Source: Oscillospiraceae bacterium (GTDB lineage: Bacteria; Bacillota; Clostridia; Oscillospirales; Ruminococcaceae). Taken from it: a DNA stretch of 64,000 bases. The notes beneath the pieces are model-generated. The model made no database searches, was not told the DNA's origin, and saw only the letters and a program-made list of their open reading frames with translations. Below, in pieces: positions 51,543 through 60,878 of this stretch. Where the stretch lies: the NCBI GenBank assembly GCA_017436125.1, contig JAFSDS010000019.1:1-64000 (forward strand). The letters run 5' to 3'. The translations under genes and the position numbers were made by a program. Numbering within the stretch: position 1 is the stretch's first letter; each line of letters starts with the position of its first letter.

Positions 51543-52352
51543 ATGAATAAATTGACTAAAGTTTATGCTAATATCGTAATGACCTGTGTTATCGTATGGC
51601 TCCTTATCCCGCTTGTTGCAACCATTATTTATTCTCTGTTCAAAGACTGGACGGGAATTATCCCCACGGGATTTACTCTTGAGAACTATGTTACCATTTT
51701 CTCAAATCCAAAATTCCTTACGGCGATTTATCAGACTATTCTTCTTTGCATTGTTCCGATAGTTCTTACTATCATTCTTGTTCTTCTTGCACTTTTTGTT
51801 GTTACGATCTATTTCCCGAACCTTGAGAAATATCTCCAGATTCTCTGCATGATTCCCTATACTATCCAGGGCGTTATTCTTTCCGTATCCATTCTTTCTC
51901 TCTACGGAAAAAGCGGAACGATCCTTGGCGAAAGAATGGTAATGCTTATCGGTGCATACTGCATCATCATTCTTCCGCATATCTATCAGGGCATCAGAAA
52001 CAGCATGCATGCAGTAAATATGCCGATGCTTCTTGAAGCGGCTGAAATGCTCGGCGCAAGCAAGCTTTATGCTTTCTTCCGGGTAATCGTTCCTAACATT
52101 ATAACCGGTATTACCGTATCCTCTCTTCTTGCGGTCGGAATCCTTTTCGGTGACTATGTTATCATCAGAAACCTTTCCGGAAGCGGTACGACCAACGTTC
52201 AGGTATTCCTTTACCAGACTATGAAATATTCGAGTGCGGAGTCCTCTGCAGTATTTGTAGTTATCATGCTTATGACTTTTGCGATAACTGCCCTTGTTCT
52301 TTTCCTCCAAAGCCGCAACAAACTCGAAAAAATCCAAAAAGAAGGGAGATAA
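51543..52352 (+). CDS. ABC importer permease 2
   Basis: 269 aa, six membrane helices. EAA loop: EAAEMLGASKLYAFFRVIVPNI near residue 165-185. PotC/PhnV-like. The ATG at 51543 is used; a GTG at 51534 overlaps the previous gene's ribosome-like GAGGTG sequence. Followed 6 bases later by the ATPase gene. Confidence 0.88.
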   Translation: MNKLTKVYANIVMTCVIVWLLIPLVATIIYSLFKDWTGIIPTGFTLENYVTIFSNPKFLTAIYQTILLCIVPIVLTIILVLLALFVVTIYFPNLEKYLQILCMIPYTIQGVILSVSILSLYGKSGTILGERMVMLIGAYCIIILPHIYQGIRNSMHAVNMPMLLEAAEMLGASKLYAFFRVIVPNIITGITVSSLLAVGILFGDYVIIRNLSGSGTTNVQVFLYQTMKYSSAESSAVFVVIMLMTFAITALVLFLQSRNKLEKIQKEGR

Positions 52353-52358
52353 GCAGTA

Positions 52359-53366
52359 ATGTCTTATATTCGTTTTGAAAATTTAAATAAATCTTTCGGA
52401 GATAACCATGTTCTGAAAGATATTAATCTTGACGTTGAAAAGGGCGAGCTTGTAACCCTTCTCGGTCCTTCCGGATGCGGAAAATCAACTCTTCTTCGCT
52501 GCCTTTCCGGCCTTGAACAGGTAACCAGCGGTAAAATTTATCTCGATGGGGAAGACATTACCGACGTAAGCCCCCGCGACCGCGGAATCGGAATGGTTTT
52601 CCAGCAGTATTCTCTTTTCCCGAACATGAGTGTTAGAGATAACGTTGCTTTCGGTCTTAAAATGAAAAAAGTCCCGAAAGAGGAGATCGATGCAAAAGTA
52701 AAACATATGCTCGAGATCGTAGGCCTTTCCGATAAGATCGACCAGTTCCCGATGCAGCTTTCCGGCGGCCAGCAGCAGCGTGTTGCTCTCGCAAGAGCTA
52801 TCGTTACCGAGCCGAAAGTTCTTCTTCTTGACGAACCTCTTTCCGCAATAGATGCTCTTCTTCGTCATAATCTCCAGATCGAGATCAGAAGAATCCAGAA
52901 AGAACTCAACATTACAACCATCTTCGTAACCCATGACCAGGATGAAGCAATGGTTATGTCCGATACCATTCATCTTTTCAATGCAGGTCATATTGAACAA
53001 TCCGGTACTCCTGTTGATCTTTATACCAAACCCGCAACCAAGTTTACCGCTTCCTTTATCGGTAACTATAATCTCCTCAGCGCTGAAAAATTCGGCAACG
53101 CATGCGGCGAACAGATCGATTGCCAGGATGTTGCAATCAGACCTGAAATCGTTAAGATCAGCAAAGAACCCGTCGAAGGCGACAACTGTTATCAGCTTAA
53201 AGGAACCATCACCAGCTTTATTTCCCACGGAAATGTTATCCGCTTCCGCGTTGAAAATGAAAACGTATGGCTCAACTCCGACGTTGTATTTGAACGTGAA
53301 CTTGCCTTTGCTGAAGGCGACGAAGTTTATGTTTCTATTGAAAAAGACCTTGTAATAAAGCTTTAA
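52359..53366 (+). CDS. ABC importer ATPase (PotA-like)
   Basis: 335 aa. Walker A GPSGCGKST (about residue 37), Q-loop FQQYSLFPNMS, signature LSGGQQQR, Walker B VLLLDEPLSAID, H-loop FVTHDQDEA. A C-terminal TOBE/OB-type regulatory domain (residues about 240-335) is short, as in iron and polyamine importers. GAAGGGAG site. A hairpin after the gene separates it partly from the phosphodiesterase genes. Confidence 0.93.
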   Translation: MSYIRFENLNKSFGDNHVLKDINLDVEKGELVTLLGPSGCGKSTLLRCLSGLEQVTSGKIYLDGEDITDVSPRDRGIGMVFQQYSLFPNMSVRDNVAFGLKMKKVPKEEIDAKVKHMLEIVGLSDKIDQFPMQLSGGQQQRVALARAIVTEPKVLLLDEPLSAIDALLRHNLQIEIRRIQKELNITTIFVTHDQDEAMVMSDTIHLFNAGHIEQSGTPVDLYTKPATKFTASFIGNYNLLSAEKFGNACGEQIDCQDVAIRPEIVKISKEPVEGDNCYQLKGTITSFISHGNVIRFRVENENVWLNSDVVFERELAFAEGDEVYVSIEKDLVIKL

Positions 53367-53389
53367 CAGCATTATAATTAAGGCGAAGC

Positions 53390-53426
53390 ATTGCCGGGAA
53401 GTGTAGTTGCTTCCCGGCAAGTTTTA
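53390..53426 (+). terminator. Hairpin between the ATPase and first phosphodiesterase genes
   Basis: TTGCCGGGAAG...CTTCCCGGCAA stem followed by GTTTTATAT; a modest T-run, so read-through is likely. Confidence 0.65.
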
Positions 53427-53457
53427 TATGAAAAATAATATTTTTTTGGAGGCAGTT

Positions 53458-54192
53458 ATGACAAAGATTTATGCTCATCGTGGTTTTTCCGAAAAATATC
53501 CTGAAAATACAATGCTCGCTTTCAGAAAGGCAGCAGAAATCGGTGCGGAAGGAATAGAGATAGACGTTCATCTTACAAAAGACGGCGAACTTGTTGTAAT
53601 GCATGATGAAAACACTATACGCACCACCGGTGTTGATGCACTTATCAAGGATCTTACCCTTGAGGAATTCAAAGCACTCGATGCAGGTTATATTAAAAAA
53701 GGCCAGTTTGAATTTGAAGCACCGCCTACGCTTCGCGAGGTTTTTGAACTTATGGCAGAAACCGGCCTTGAATGCAATATCGAAATTAAGAGCGGCGTTT
53801 TTGAATATAAGGGAATAGAAAGAAAAGTTCTTGCTCTTATGGATGAATTCGGTCTTCGCGATAAAATCATCATCAGCTCTTTTAATCATTTTACCTGCAC
53901 CCGTTTTAAAGAACTTGCTCCGGACGTAAAATGTGGTTTTCTTGAAGAAAGCTGGCTTATTTATCCCGGTGCATACACAAGAGCAAGGGGAGTTGAATGC
54001 TTCCATCCGTTCTTCAACTGTCTCAACCATGAAAACATGCAGGATCTTCGCAATAACGGAATTGAAATCAATGCGTGGACCATCAATGACGAAGATGATA
54101 TGAGAAAAGCTCTTAAACTCCAGCTTGAGATTGCAATTACAAACTGTCCGGAAAGATTCCTTGAAATAAGAAAGGAAGTATGCGGCGAATGA
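53458..54192 (+). CDS. Glycerophosphodiester phosphodiesterase 1
   Basis: 244 aa, cytosolic (no signal). Cleaves glycerophosphodiesters to glycerol 3-phosphate and an alcohol. All active-site motifs are present: YAHRGFSEKYPENT, EIDVHLTKDGELVVMHD and EIK near residue 110. TTGGAGG precedes the ATG at 53458. It overlaps the second phosphodiesterase gene by 4 bases and lies 91 bases after the importer ATPase gene. Confidence 0.93.
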   Translation: MTKIYAHRGFSEKYPENTMLAFRKAAEIGAEGIEIDVHLTKDGELVVMHDENTIRTTGVDALIKDLTLEEFKALDAGYIKKGQFEFEAPPTLREVFELMAETGLECNIEIKSGVFEYKGIERKVLALMDEFGLRDKIIISSFNHFTCTRFKELAPDVKCGFLEESWLIYPGAYTRARGVECFHPFFNCLNHENMQDLRNNGIEINAWTINDEDDMRKALKLQLEIAITNCPERFLEIRKEVCGE

Positions 54193-54896
54193 TGCGTGTT
54201 GCACATAGAGGACTTGCGGGCCTCTATCCTGAAAATACAATGATCGCATTTGAAAAATGCCTCGAGTATGCTCTGGAAGCCATTGAAATGGATGTTCAGA
54301 TGACAAAGGATGGGGAACTTGTTGTTTTTCATGATGAGGAAGTTTCCCGTACTACAGGTGCAAAGGGCTGGGTCAAAGATATGACCCTTGCGGAAATGCG
54401 TGAGCTGGATCCATCCAACGGATTTGATATCCATGACCAGAAAGTCCCGACTCTTGATGAGTATTTTGATCTTGTTCAGGATAAGGATCTTGTGACCTTT
54501 GTTGAACTTAAAAACAGCTTCATTACATACGATGGAATGGAAGAAAAGGTGCTTGAATGCATCGACAGACATGACCTTCGTAAAAAGGTGATAATCTATT
54601 CCGCAAACCATTACTCCGTAATGAAGTTTAAAGCCATGGCGCCGGATATTGAGATATGTTTTCCGTTTGATAACTGGATTTTTGATTACGGCGAATACTG
54701 TGAAAAGCGCAATGTTACCATAACTATTCCATACCACTTTGCACTTACGCAGGAAATCATGGACGATTTCCATAAACATGGTGTAAAGGTTTATCCCTGG
54801 ACAGTGGATGAACCGGAAGAAATGCGCCGGATGCTCGATATGGGCGCCGACGGAATGCTTACCAACAGGGTGGACTTGCTTACAGAACTTAAATAA
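54189..54896 (+). CDS. Glycerophosphodiester phosphodiesterase 2
   Basis: 235 aa. Same motifs as its neighbour: VAHRGLAGLYPENT, EMDVQMTKDGELVVFHD, VELK. The two differ enough (SFI/GVF loops, IWIF versus WLIY) for different head-group preference. Start chosen at 54189, giving an ATGA overlap; ATGs at 54180 and 54192 are also in frame but are less well spaced from AAGGA. Ended by a strong terminator. Confidence 0.92.
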   Translation: MMRVAHRGLAGLYPENTMIAFEKCLEYALEAIEMDVQMTKDGELVVFHDEEVSRTTGAKGWVKDMTLAEMRELDPSNGFDIHDQKVPTLDEYFDLVQDKDLVTFVELKNSFITYDGMEEKVLECIDRHDLRKKVIIYSANHYSVMKFKAMAPDIEICFPFDNWIFDYGEYCEKRNVTITIPYHFALTQEIMDDFHKHGVKVYPWTVDEPEEMRRMLDMGADGMLTNRVDLLTELK

Positions 54897-54898
54897 AC

Positions 54899-54931
54899 AA
54901 AAAATCCCGCCAAATGGCGGGATTTTTTATT
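54899..54931. terminator. Bidirectional terminator at the end of the importer-phosphodiesterase operon
   Basis: AATCCCGCC-AAAT-GGCGGGATT with A and T runs. Confidence 0.92.
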
Positions 54932-54940
54932 GCCGGGTAT

Positions 54941-55399
54941 TTATCTTCCGAAAAGTTTTGCAAGGGGCTCAATGACCTTTTTAAGGTCTGCAATGGCCTC
55001 ATTAAGAGTTTCGATATCTATCTTGTTTACGTTCTCAAGAGCTGCATCCACGCCTTCAAGAGCTTGCTTAAGGGCGTCGCCGCTTTCTTCGATAAGTGCG
55101 TTTGCATTGGTAAGAAGCTCGGTAATGTGGGATTCTTCAAGTATGGTATTAAGTTCATGTGTAAGAACGGTTATTTCATCGATCGCGGTATTTGCTTCTT
55201 CAAGAACACCGCCTATCTGGATGCTGAGAACAAGAAGAACGATAGCGACAACAAGCATAAGGGCAGAAACAATGATGGTTTGCTTTTTTACCCAGGTTGT
55301 CTGTTTTTCAAGAAGAGCCGTTTGTTTAAGGCTTTCTTCGTAAATAAGTTTCTGAAGATTTTCTTCGTTTGCGGGAATATCGATTATATTGTTTTCCAT
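54941..55399 (-). CDS. Single-pass membrane protein with coiled-coil domain
   Basis: 152 aa. Residues 1-38 are charged and cytosolic, 40-64 a membrane helix (TIIVSALMLVVAIVLLVLSI), and 66-150 an extended helix with heptad-type repeats (LTHELNTILEESHITELL, LKQALEGVDAALENV). It looks like a minimal sensor or scaffold without an enzymatic domain. AAAGGAGG upstream. It follows the Sm_multidrug_ex-like gene by 13 bases. Confidence 0.75.
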   Translation of the reverse strand: MENNIIDIPANEENLQKLIYEESLKQTALLEKQTTWVKKQTIIVSALMLVVAIVLLVLSIQIGGVLEEANTAIDEITVLTHELNTILEESHITELLTNANALIEESGDALKQALEGVDAALENVNKIDIETLNEAIADLKKVIEPLAKLFGR

Positions 55400-55412
55400 T
55401 TGTCTGCCTCCT

Positions 55413-55865
55413 TTATGTAACGATATCGACTATTCCGAAAGAAAGTATGCCCATTATTATTCCGCAGGCTATAACGCCGAGCAAAATAGCGAAAGAGGAT
55501 TTCCATACCCGAAGCTGAAGAAGAGTTGCGATCAAAGATGCACTCCAGGCTCCTGTTCCGGGAATTGGAAAAGCGGTAAAAAGCAAAAGACCGAGAAATT
55601 CAACATTATCAACGGTTTTTGATTTTTTATTGCCGTGATCGATTATCTTCTGGAATATCCAGCCGATTTTATCAATTTTTGAAAGATAAACAAGAATCGT
55701 TTTTGCAAACTTTATAAGAAAAGGAACGGGAAGAATATTTCCAATAATGCAACAAATCAAAGAAGGGAGAAAGGGCATTTCCGCAACGGCGGCATAGACC
55801 ATGGCTCCTCTAAGTTCAATAAGAGGCACCATGGAAATCAAGAATAAATAGAGATAATCTATCAT
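55413..55865 (-). CDS. Small multidrug-export-family membrane protein (DUF2391/Sm_multidrug_ex type)
   Basis: 150 aa, four membrane segments. MVPLIELRGAMVYA near residue 12-25 and LLLFTAFPIPGTGAWSAS near residue 92-109 are the paired re-entrant motifs of the family, which is distantly related to DedA/VTT proteins (ELRGA and PxPGTG). The export label comes from family names; real function is unproven. Ribosome site weak. Confidence 0.85.
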   Translation of the reverse strand: MIDYLYLFLISMVPLIELRGAMVYAAVAEMPFLPSLICCIIGNILPVPFLIKFAKTILVYLSKIDKIGWIFQKIIDHGNKKSKTVDNVEFLGLLLFTAFPIPGTGAWSASLIATLLQLRVWKSSFAILLGVIACGIIMGILSFGIVDIVT

Positions 55866-56004
55866 AAAAAATCACGTCCGATATTTTTTATATATATTTT
55901 AAATGAAATAGTCTCAATTGTAAAGAAATAAATAATAAAAACTCTTTTAATTATATTCAATTTGTGCTATTATTAATCTGTATTTTTATGACCGGGAGGC
56001 TATT

Positions 56005-57225
56005 ATGAAAAAACTTCTTTCTATTTTACTTGCTGTTATGATGATTGTCGCAATGTTTGCCGGATGTTCCGAAGAGCCGGAAGAGGTTATCACCGATAAC
56101 GAAAACCCCGGAGAAAACAGCGGAATCGTTGTTGAATCCCTTAATAAAACCATTACTGCCGTTGTTTATGACCGCGGCGAAGACGAACCCTATGATGAAA
56201 CTTTCTGGAACGGTATAAAAGAAAACTTTGAAAAAGCAAACCAGGGTGTAACCGTAAACCTTATTTTCACAAAAGATGCAGGCTATGAAGTCCGCGAAAG
56301 AATCCTTTCCGGAAACTCTCCGGATTTTGTTTTCCTTCCTTCCTATGAGGAAAGCGGTGTTACAGAGGCTCTTGTTAAAGATAAAGCTTTTTATCCTCTT
56401 ACCGCTCTTGAAGAAAGTATGTATGCTCCCAAAGGCGCAATGGAAAACAACATTTGCAAGCCTTATGAGGACGGCGTTACTTATATTGCTCCCGCAATGC
56501 GCAAAGATATCGGTCTTATTTATAATACCGAATTCCTTTCCGAAAACGGTTTTTCCGTTCCCAAAACCTGGGATGATTTTATTTCCATTGCAGAAGCTTG
56601 CAAAAATAAAAACTTCTCTTTCTTCACCTATGCAGGTGCAGAACCGGACGAATTTGTTGATATCTTTGCAGCAGCTCTTGTTCCGGTAATCGGTGCAGCA
56701 GAGATGGATAAACTTCTTGACTGTGACGAAGAAGCATGGAAAAACGAAAACATCAAAACCTTTGTTGAAAAAATTGAAAAGATAACAAAACTTGTTGCTT
56801 CCGGAAGCAGCACCAAAACAAAAGAAGATACCCTTGAGCTTCTTGAAGATAAAAAAGTTCTTTTCGTTTACGGAAACAGCGATGACCTTGAAGAACTCAA
56901 CAAGGACGAAAATAAATATTCCATGACCGCTTTTCCGTCCCTTTCCGGTGAAAACGTAAACATCATCAGTTTCTCCGAAATGTATATTCCTGTTGAAGCA
57001 AAAGAACCGGAACTTGCAATCAAGTTTATGGAACAGATTTATTTTGATGCTTCCGCAGCATCCGATCTTAACAACAACTTCTTTGCTGCTGATTTTGAGG
57101 AAAAAGCAGCTGATAACGCAACACTTTCCGATGAGTTCTGCAAACTTATCGTTGATGTTTTCAAAGGCAACGTAACTTCTGAAAAATTCGGCGAAAAGAT
57201 GCTTGAATATATCGAGGAATATTGA
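56005..57225 (+). CDS. ABC solute-binding lipoprotein (CUT1-like), orphan
   Basis: 406 aa. Lipobox AMFAGC, lipidated Cys at about residue 21. FWNGIKENFEKANQGVTVNLIFT, GLIYNTEFLSENGFSVPKTWDDF and the MYIPVEAKEPELAIKFMEQIY stretch match family 1 solute-binding proteins for sugars. No permease or ATPase gene is adjacent; it is followed 31 bases later by metG. It may serve a distant transporter using a shared ATPase. GGGAGGC site. Confidence 0.85.
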   Translation: MKKLLSILLAVMMIVAMFAGCSEEPEEVITDNENPGENSGIVVESLNKTITAVVYDRGEDEPYDETFWNGIKENFEKANQGVTVNLIFTKDAGYEVRERILSGNSPDFVFLPSYEESGVTEALVKDKAFYPLTALEESMYAPKGAMENNICKPYEDGVTYIAPAMRKDIGLIYNTEFLSENGFSVPKTWDDFISIAEACKNKNFSFFTYAGAEPDEFVDIFAAALVPVIGAAEMDKLLDCDEEAWKNENIKTFVEKIEKITKLVASGSSTKTKEDTLELLEDKKVLFVYGNSDDLEELNKDENKYSMTAFPSLSGENVNIISFSEMYIPVEAKEPELAIKFMEQIYFDASAASDLNNNFFAADFEEKAADNATLSDEFCKLIVDVFKGNVTSEKFGEKMLEYIEEY

Positions 57226-57256
57226 TATCACAAACTCAAAAGGAGACATAAAATAA

Positions 57257-59200
57257 ATGGATAAACCTAAATTTTATATAACAACTGCTATTGCATATAC
57301 TTCAAGAAAGCCTCATATCGGAAACAGCTATGAGATCGTTCTTACCGATGCTATTGCAAGATATAAAAGAATGCAGGGATATGACGTATTTTTCCTTACC
57401 GGTACCGATGAGCACGGCCAGAAAATCGAAAAATATGCGGCTGATGCCGGAATGACTCCCAAAGAATATGTTGATAAAGTTTCCGGAGAAATCAGAGAGA
57501 TCTGTGATACCCTCAATACCACATACGATCATTTCATCAGAACCACCGATGATTATCATGAAAAGACCGTACAGAAGATATTTAAAAAACTTTATGATCA
57601 GGGCGACATTTATAAGAGCGAATATGAGGGTCTTTATTGCACCCCCTGCGAATCTTTCTGGACCGAAAGTCAGCTTGTTGACGGAAAATGCCCCGACTGC
57701 GGCCGAGAAGTAATTAAAGCAAAAGAGGAAGCATACTTCCTCCGTCTTTCCAAATATCAGAAACAGCTTGAGGAATTTATTGAAAGCAACGAAAACTTCA
57801 TATATCCCGAAGCACGTAAAAAAGAAATGCTCAACAACTTCATCAAACCCGGTCTTCAGGATCTCTGTGTTTCCAGAACCTCTTTTAAATGGGGTATACC
57901 TGTAACTTTTGATGATAAACATGTTATCTATGTTTGGATAGATGCTCTTTCCAACTATATCACCGCTCTCGGATATGATCCCGACGGCAGTTCTGAACTG
58001 TATAAGAAATACTGGCCTGCTGATGTGCATATTATCGGTAAGGACATCGTAAGATTCCACACCATTTACTGGCCGATTATGCTCATGGCTCTCGGTGAGC
58101 CTCTGCCTAAACAGGTTTACGGCCATCCCTGGCTCCTCTTCGGTGAAGATAAAATGTCCAAATCCCGCGGTAACGTAATCTATGCAGACGACCTTACCAA
58201 AGTATTCGGCGTTGATGCAGTCCGCTATTATCTTCTTACAGAAATGCCCCATGCAAATGACGGTTCCATCACTTATGAAGCTATGATCGACCGTTTCAAT
58301 ACCGACCTTGCTAACACTCTTGGCAACCTTGTTAACCGTACTGTTGCAATGCAGAACAAATACTTTGGCGGTGTTATTCAGTCCGGCGATTTTGGCGGAG
58401 AATTTGACGACGACCTTAAAGCAACTGCAAAAAAAGCAATCGAAGGTTTCGATAAAAATCTTTCCGAATACAAAATGAGCGATGCAATAGACTGCATCAT
58501 GGATCTTGCAAGAAGATGCAATAAATATATCGACGAAACCATGCCCTGGGCTCTTGCAAAAGACGAAACGAACAAAGAAAGACTCGGAACAGTTCTTTAT
58601 AACCTTCTTGAAGGAATCCGCATTCTCTCCGTTCTTATTGCTCCTATCATGCCCGATACCACCGCAAAAATCGCAGAACAGCTCGGAATCGAAGTTCAGA
58701 CTTATGAAAGCATCCAGAATTTCGGCGGTCTTGAATCCGGAAAGAGCGTTGGTACCGCAACTCCTCTTTTCTCCAGAATAGACGGAGAAAAACTTATTGC
58801 TGAACTTGAAGCTGCACACAAAGCACAGCTTGAGGCGGAAAAAGCAGCTGAAAAACCTGCTATTGAACTTCAGCCCGAAATTGCTATCGATGATTTTACG
58901 AAAGTTGAACTTCGCGTTGCAAAGATCCTTGAATGCGAAAAAGTTCCGAAAGCAAAAAAACTTTATAAGATTCAGCTTGACGACGGAATGGGCGGACGCC
59001 AGATAGTTTCCGGTATTGCACAGCATTACACCCCGGATGAGCTTATCGGCAAAAAAATAGTTGTTGTTGCAAACCTTAAACCCGCAAAACTCTGTGGAGT
59101 TGAATCCTGCGGAATGCTTCTTGCAGGCGACAGGGAAGATGGTTCTGTTTGCGTAACCTTCATCGATGATTCCGTACCGGTAGGAACGAGGCTTCATTGA
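57257..59200 (+). CDS. metG: Methionyl-tRNA synthetase
   Basis: 647 aa. HIGH motif as PHIGNSYE near residue 17, a zinc knuckle CTPCESFW...CPDCG near residue 126-150, KMSKSRGN at about residue 300 and a C-terminal tRNA-binding (Arc1p/EMAP-like) domain from about residue 545 (DFTKVELRVAKILECEKVPKAKKLYKIQLD). Length is that of the dimeric bacterial type. AAAGGAG upstream. Stop overlaps the tatD start (TGATG). Confidence 0.96.
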   Translation: MDKPKFYITTAIAYTSRKPHIGNSYEIVLTDAIARYKRMQGYDVFFLTGTDEHGQKIEKYAADAGMTPKEYVDKVSGEIREICDTLNTTYDHFIRTTDDYHEKTVQKIFKKLYDQGDIYKSEYEGLYCTPCESFWTESQLVDGKCPDCGREVIKAKEEAYFLRLSKYQKQLEEFIESNENFIYPEARKKEMLNNFIKPGLQDLCVSRTSFKWGIPVTFDDKHVIYVWIDALSNYITALGYDPDGSSELYKKYWPADVHIIGKDIVRFHTIYWPIMLMALGEPLPKQVYGHPWLLFGEDKMSKSRGNVIYADDLTKVFGVDAVRYYLLTEMPHANDGSITYEAMIDRFNTDLANTLGNLVNRTVAMQNKYFGGVIQSGDFGGEFDDDLKATAKKAIEGFDKNLSEYKMSDAIDCIMDLARRCNKYIDETMPWALAKDETNKERLGTVLYNLLEGIRILSVLIAPIMPDTTAKIAEQLGIEVQTYESIQNFGGLESGKSVGTATPLFSRIDGEKLIAELEAAHKAQLEAEKAAEKPAIELQPEIAIDDFTKVELRVAKILECEKVPKAKKLYKIQLDDGMGGRQIVSGIAQHYTPDELIGKKIVVVANLKPAKLCGVESCGMLLAGDREDGSVCVTFIDDSVPVGTRLH

Positions 59201-59988
59201 TGGAATACAGAGGAATCTTTGATACTCATGCTCATTATGACGATGAAAGATTTAATGAGGATCGCGACACCGTGCTCGGCAGCCTTGCTGAGCACGGCGT
59301 TTCCTTGGTAGTGGATCCGGCATGTGATATTGAATCCTGCGTAAAGACCCTTGAACTTTCATCGAAATATGACTTTATTTATTCTGCGGTGGGAGTTCAT
59401 CCTCATTCTGCGGAAAGCGACGGAAACGGCGACTGGCTTTTGAAAGTTGCTGATTTTTCCAAAAATAAAAAGGTCGTTGCCATCGGCGAGATAGGTCTTG
59501 ACTATCACTATGATTTTTCCCCAAGGGAAAAACAGATAGAAGTTTTTTCAAAACAGCTTGCTCTTGCAAACGATCTTGATCTTCCGGTAATAATCCACGA
59601 CAGAGAAGCCCATGCGGATACCCTTGAACTTGTAAAAAAATTCCGTCCCAAGGGAATAATTCATTGCTTTTCCGGTTCTGCAGAAACAGCAAAAGAATTT
59701 ATAAAACTTGGAATGTATATCGGATTTACAGGTTCTGTAACGTTTAAAAACGCCAATAAGCTTCTGCTTGCTGCACAGGCTGTTCCGGAGGACAGAATCC
59801 TTTTGGAAACAGACTGTCCTTATATGGCTCCGGTTCCTTACCGTGGTCAGAGATGCGACAGTACGCTTATTCCGGCAACGGCGGAACGCCTTGCGGAAAT
59901 AAGAGGAACGGATGCACAAACGCTTATTGATAGGACAAGAGAAAACGGATGCCGTGTTTACGGTATAAATGCGGAGGAAATAAAATGA
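59200..59988 (+). CDS. tatD: TatD-family metal-dependent deoxyribonuclease
   Basis: 262 aa. DTHAHYDDERF at the N terminus (two His), the metal Glu in AIGEIGLDYH, IHDREA, IHCFSG and the final Asp in ETDCPYMAP, as in TatD/YabD. metG-tatD neighbourhood is widespread. ATG at 59200 chosen over an adjoining TTG. Confidence 0.95.
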   Translation: MEYRGIFDTHAHYDDERFNEDRDTVLGSLAEHGVSLVVDPACDIESCVKTLELSSKYDFIYSAVGVHPHSAESDGNGDWLLKVADFSKNKKVVAIGEIGLDYHYDFSPREKQIEVFSKQLALANDLDLPVIIHDREAHADTLELVKKFRPKGIIHCFSGSAETAKEFIKLGMYIGFTGSVTFKNANKLLLAAQAVPEDRILLETDCPYMAPVPYRGQRCDSTLIPATAERLAEIRGTDAQTLIDRTRENGCRVYGINAEEIK

Positions 59989-60737
59989 GAATAAGAAGAA
60001 AACCCTGGGCAAGACCTGAACTTGCCGAATGGGAAAATTGCATAGATGTTCCGGCGGAAAACAGAGGAAAATGGCATTCTGTTTTTAAAAATGATGCTCC
60101 GCTTATGATAGAACTCGGCTGTGGAAAAGGCGGATTTATTTCAAAACTTGCGGTAGCTCATCCGGAAACCAACTTTATTGCCGTTGACATCAAAAGTGAA
60201 ATGCTCGGTCTCGCAATGCGCAATATAAAACGCGAATACGCTGCGGCAAACAGAGAAGTGGATAACGTATATATTTTCAGCCAGGAAATCATGCTTATTA
60301 ACAAAGTTTTTTCTGCAGAAGATAAGTGCGACAGAATCTATATCAACTTCTGCAATCCATGGCCGAAAACACATGACCACAAAAAACGCCTTACTCATAA
60401 CAATCAGCTTATGCAGTACCGCGAATTTCTTAAAGATGGAGGAGAAATCAGATTTAAAACCGATAACGATGATCTTTTCCTTTCATCAAAGAGATATTTT
60501 ACCGAATGCGGTTTTGAACTTACCTACGTTACCGAAGACCTTCATAACTCCGGTTTTGATGATAATATTGAAACGGAGCATGAAAAAATGTTTTCGGAGC
60601 AGGGAATACCGATAAAATTCCTTATCGCTAAAAAATTAACGGTCAATCCCTTCGAAATCGAGGCCAGTGACGTCGAAAATAAGGCCAGTCAGCTTGAAAA
60701 TGATGCCGATCAGCCACAAAATATGAACAAAAACTAG
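59985..60737 (+). CDS. trmB: tRNA (guanine-N7)-methyltransferase, with extra C-terminal tail
   Basis: 250 aa; about 215 is usual. IELGCGKGGFI binds SAM; RIYINFCNPWPKTHDHKKRLTH is the catalytic signature; TEHEKMFSEQGIPIKFLIAKK closes the domain. It makes m7G46 in tRNA. A tail of about 30 acidic, Asn/Gln-rich residues follows the usual end, with two similar copies of a short GGCCAGT-containing stretch in the DNA. Start overlaps tatD stop by 4 bases; GGAGGA site. Confidence 0.94.
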   Translation: MRIRRKPWARPELAEWENCIDVPAENRGKWHSVFKNDAPLMIELGCGKGGFISKLAVAHPETNFIAVDIKSEMLGLAMRNIKREYAAANREVDNVYIFSQEIMLINKVFSAEDKCDRIYINFCNPWPKTHDHKKRLTHNNQLMQYREFLKDGGEIRFKTDNDDLFLSSKRYFTECGFELTYVTEDLHNSGFDDNIETEHEKMFSEQGIPIKFLIAKKLTVNPFEIEASDVENKASQLENDADQPQNMNKN

Positions 60738-60774
60738 AAAATCTTGTTTTCGGGTAAAAATATACCAAAAATCA

Positions 60775-60803
60775 TTGACATTTAATGATATATGGTATAA
60801 AAT
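60775..60803 (+). promoter_or_regulatory. groESL promoter
   Basis: TTGACA (60775-60780), 17 bases, TAAAAT (60798-60803), just before the CIRCE element. Confidence 0.8.
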
Positions 60804-60807
60804 ATTA

Positions 60808-60834
60808 TTAGCACTCAAAAACTTTGAGTGCTAA
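60808..60834 (+). promoter_or_regulatory. CIRCE element (HrcA operator)
   Basis: TTAGCACTC-N9-GAGTGCTAA, a perfect match to the consensus. HrcA bound here blocks groESL transcription until heat shock occupies GroEL. Confidence 0.97.
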
Positions 60835-60878
60835 ACGATTGCTAATCAATAAATAACATATATTTAGGAGGATTTCCA

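Noticed and set aside
57302..59197. 631-codon open frame antisense to metG
   Set aside because: Same artefact; Phe/Cys/Ser-rich, no start signal, metG is unambiguous on the other strand.
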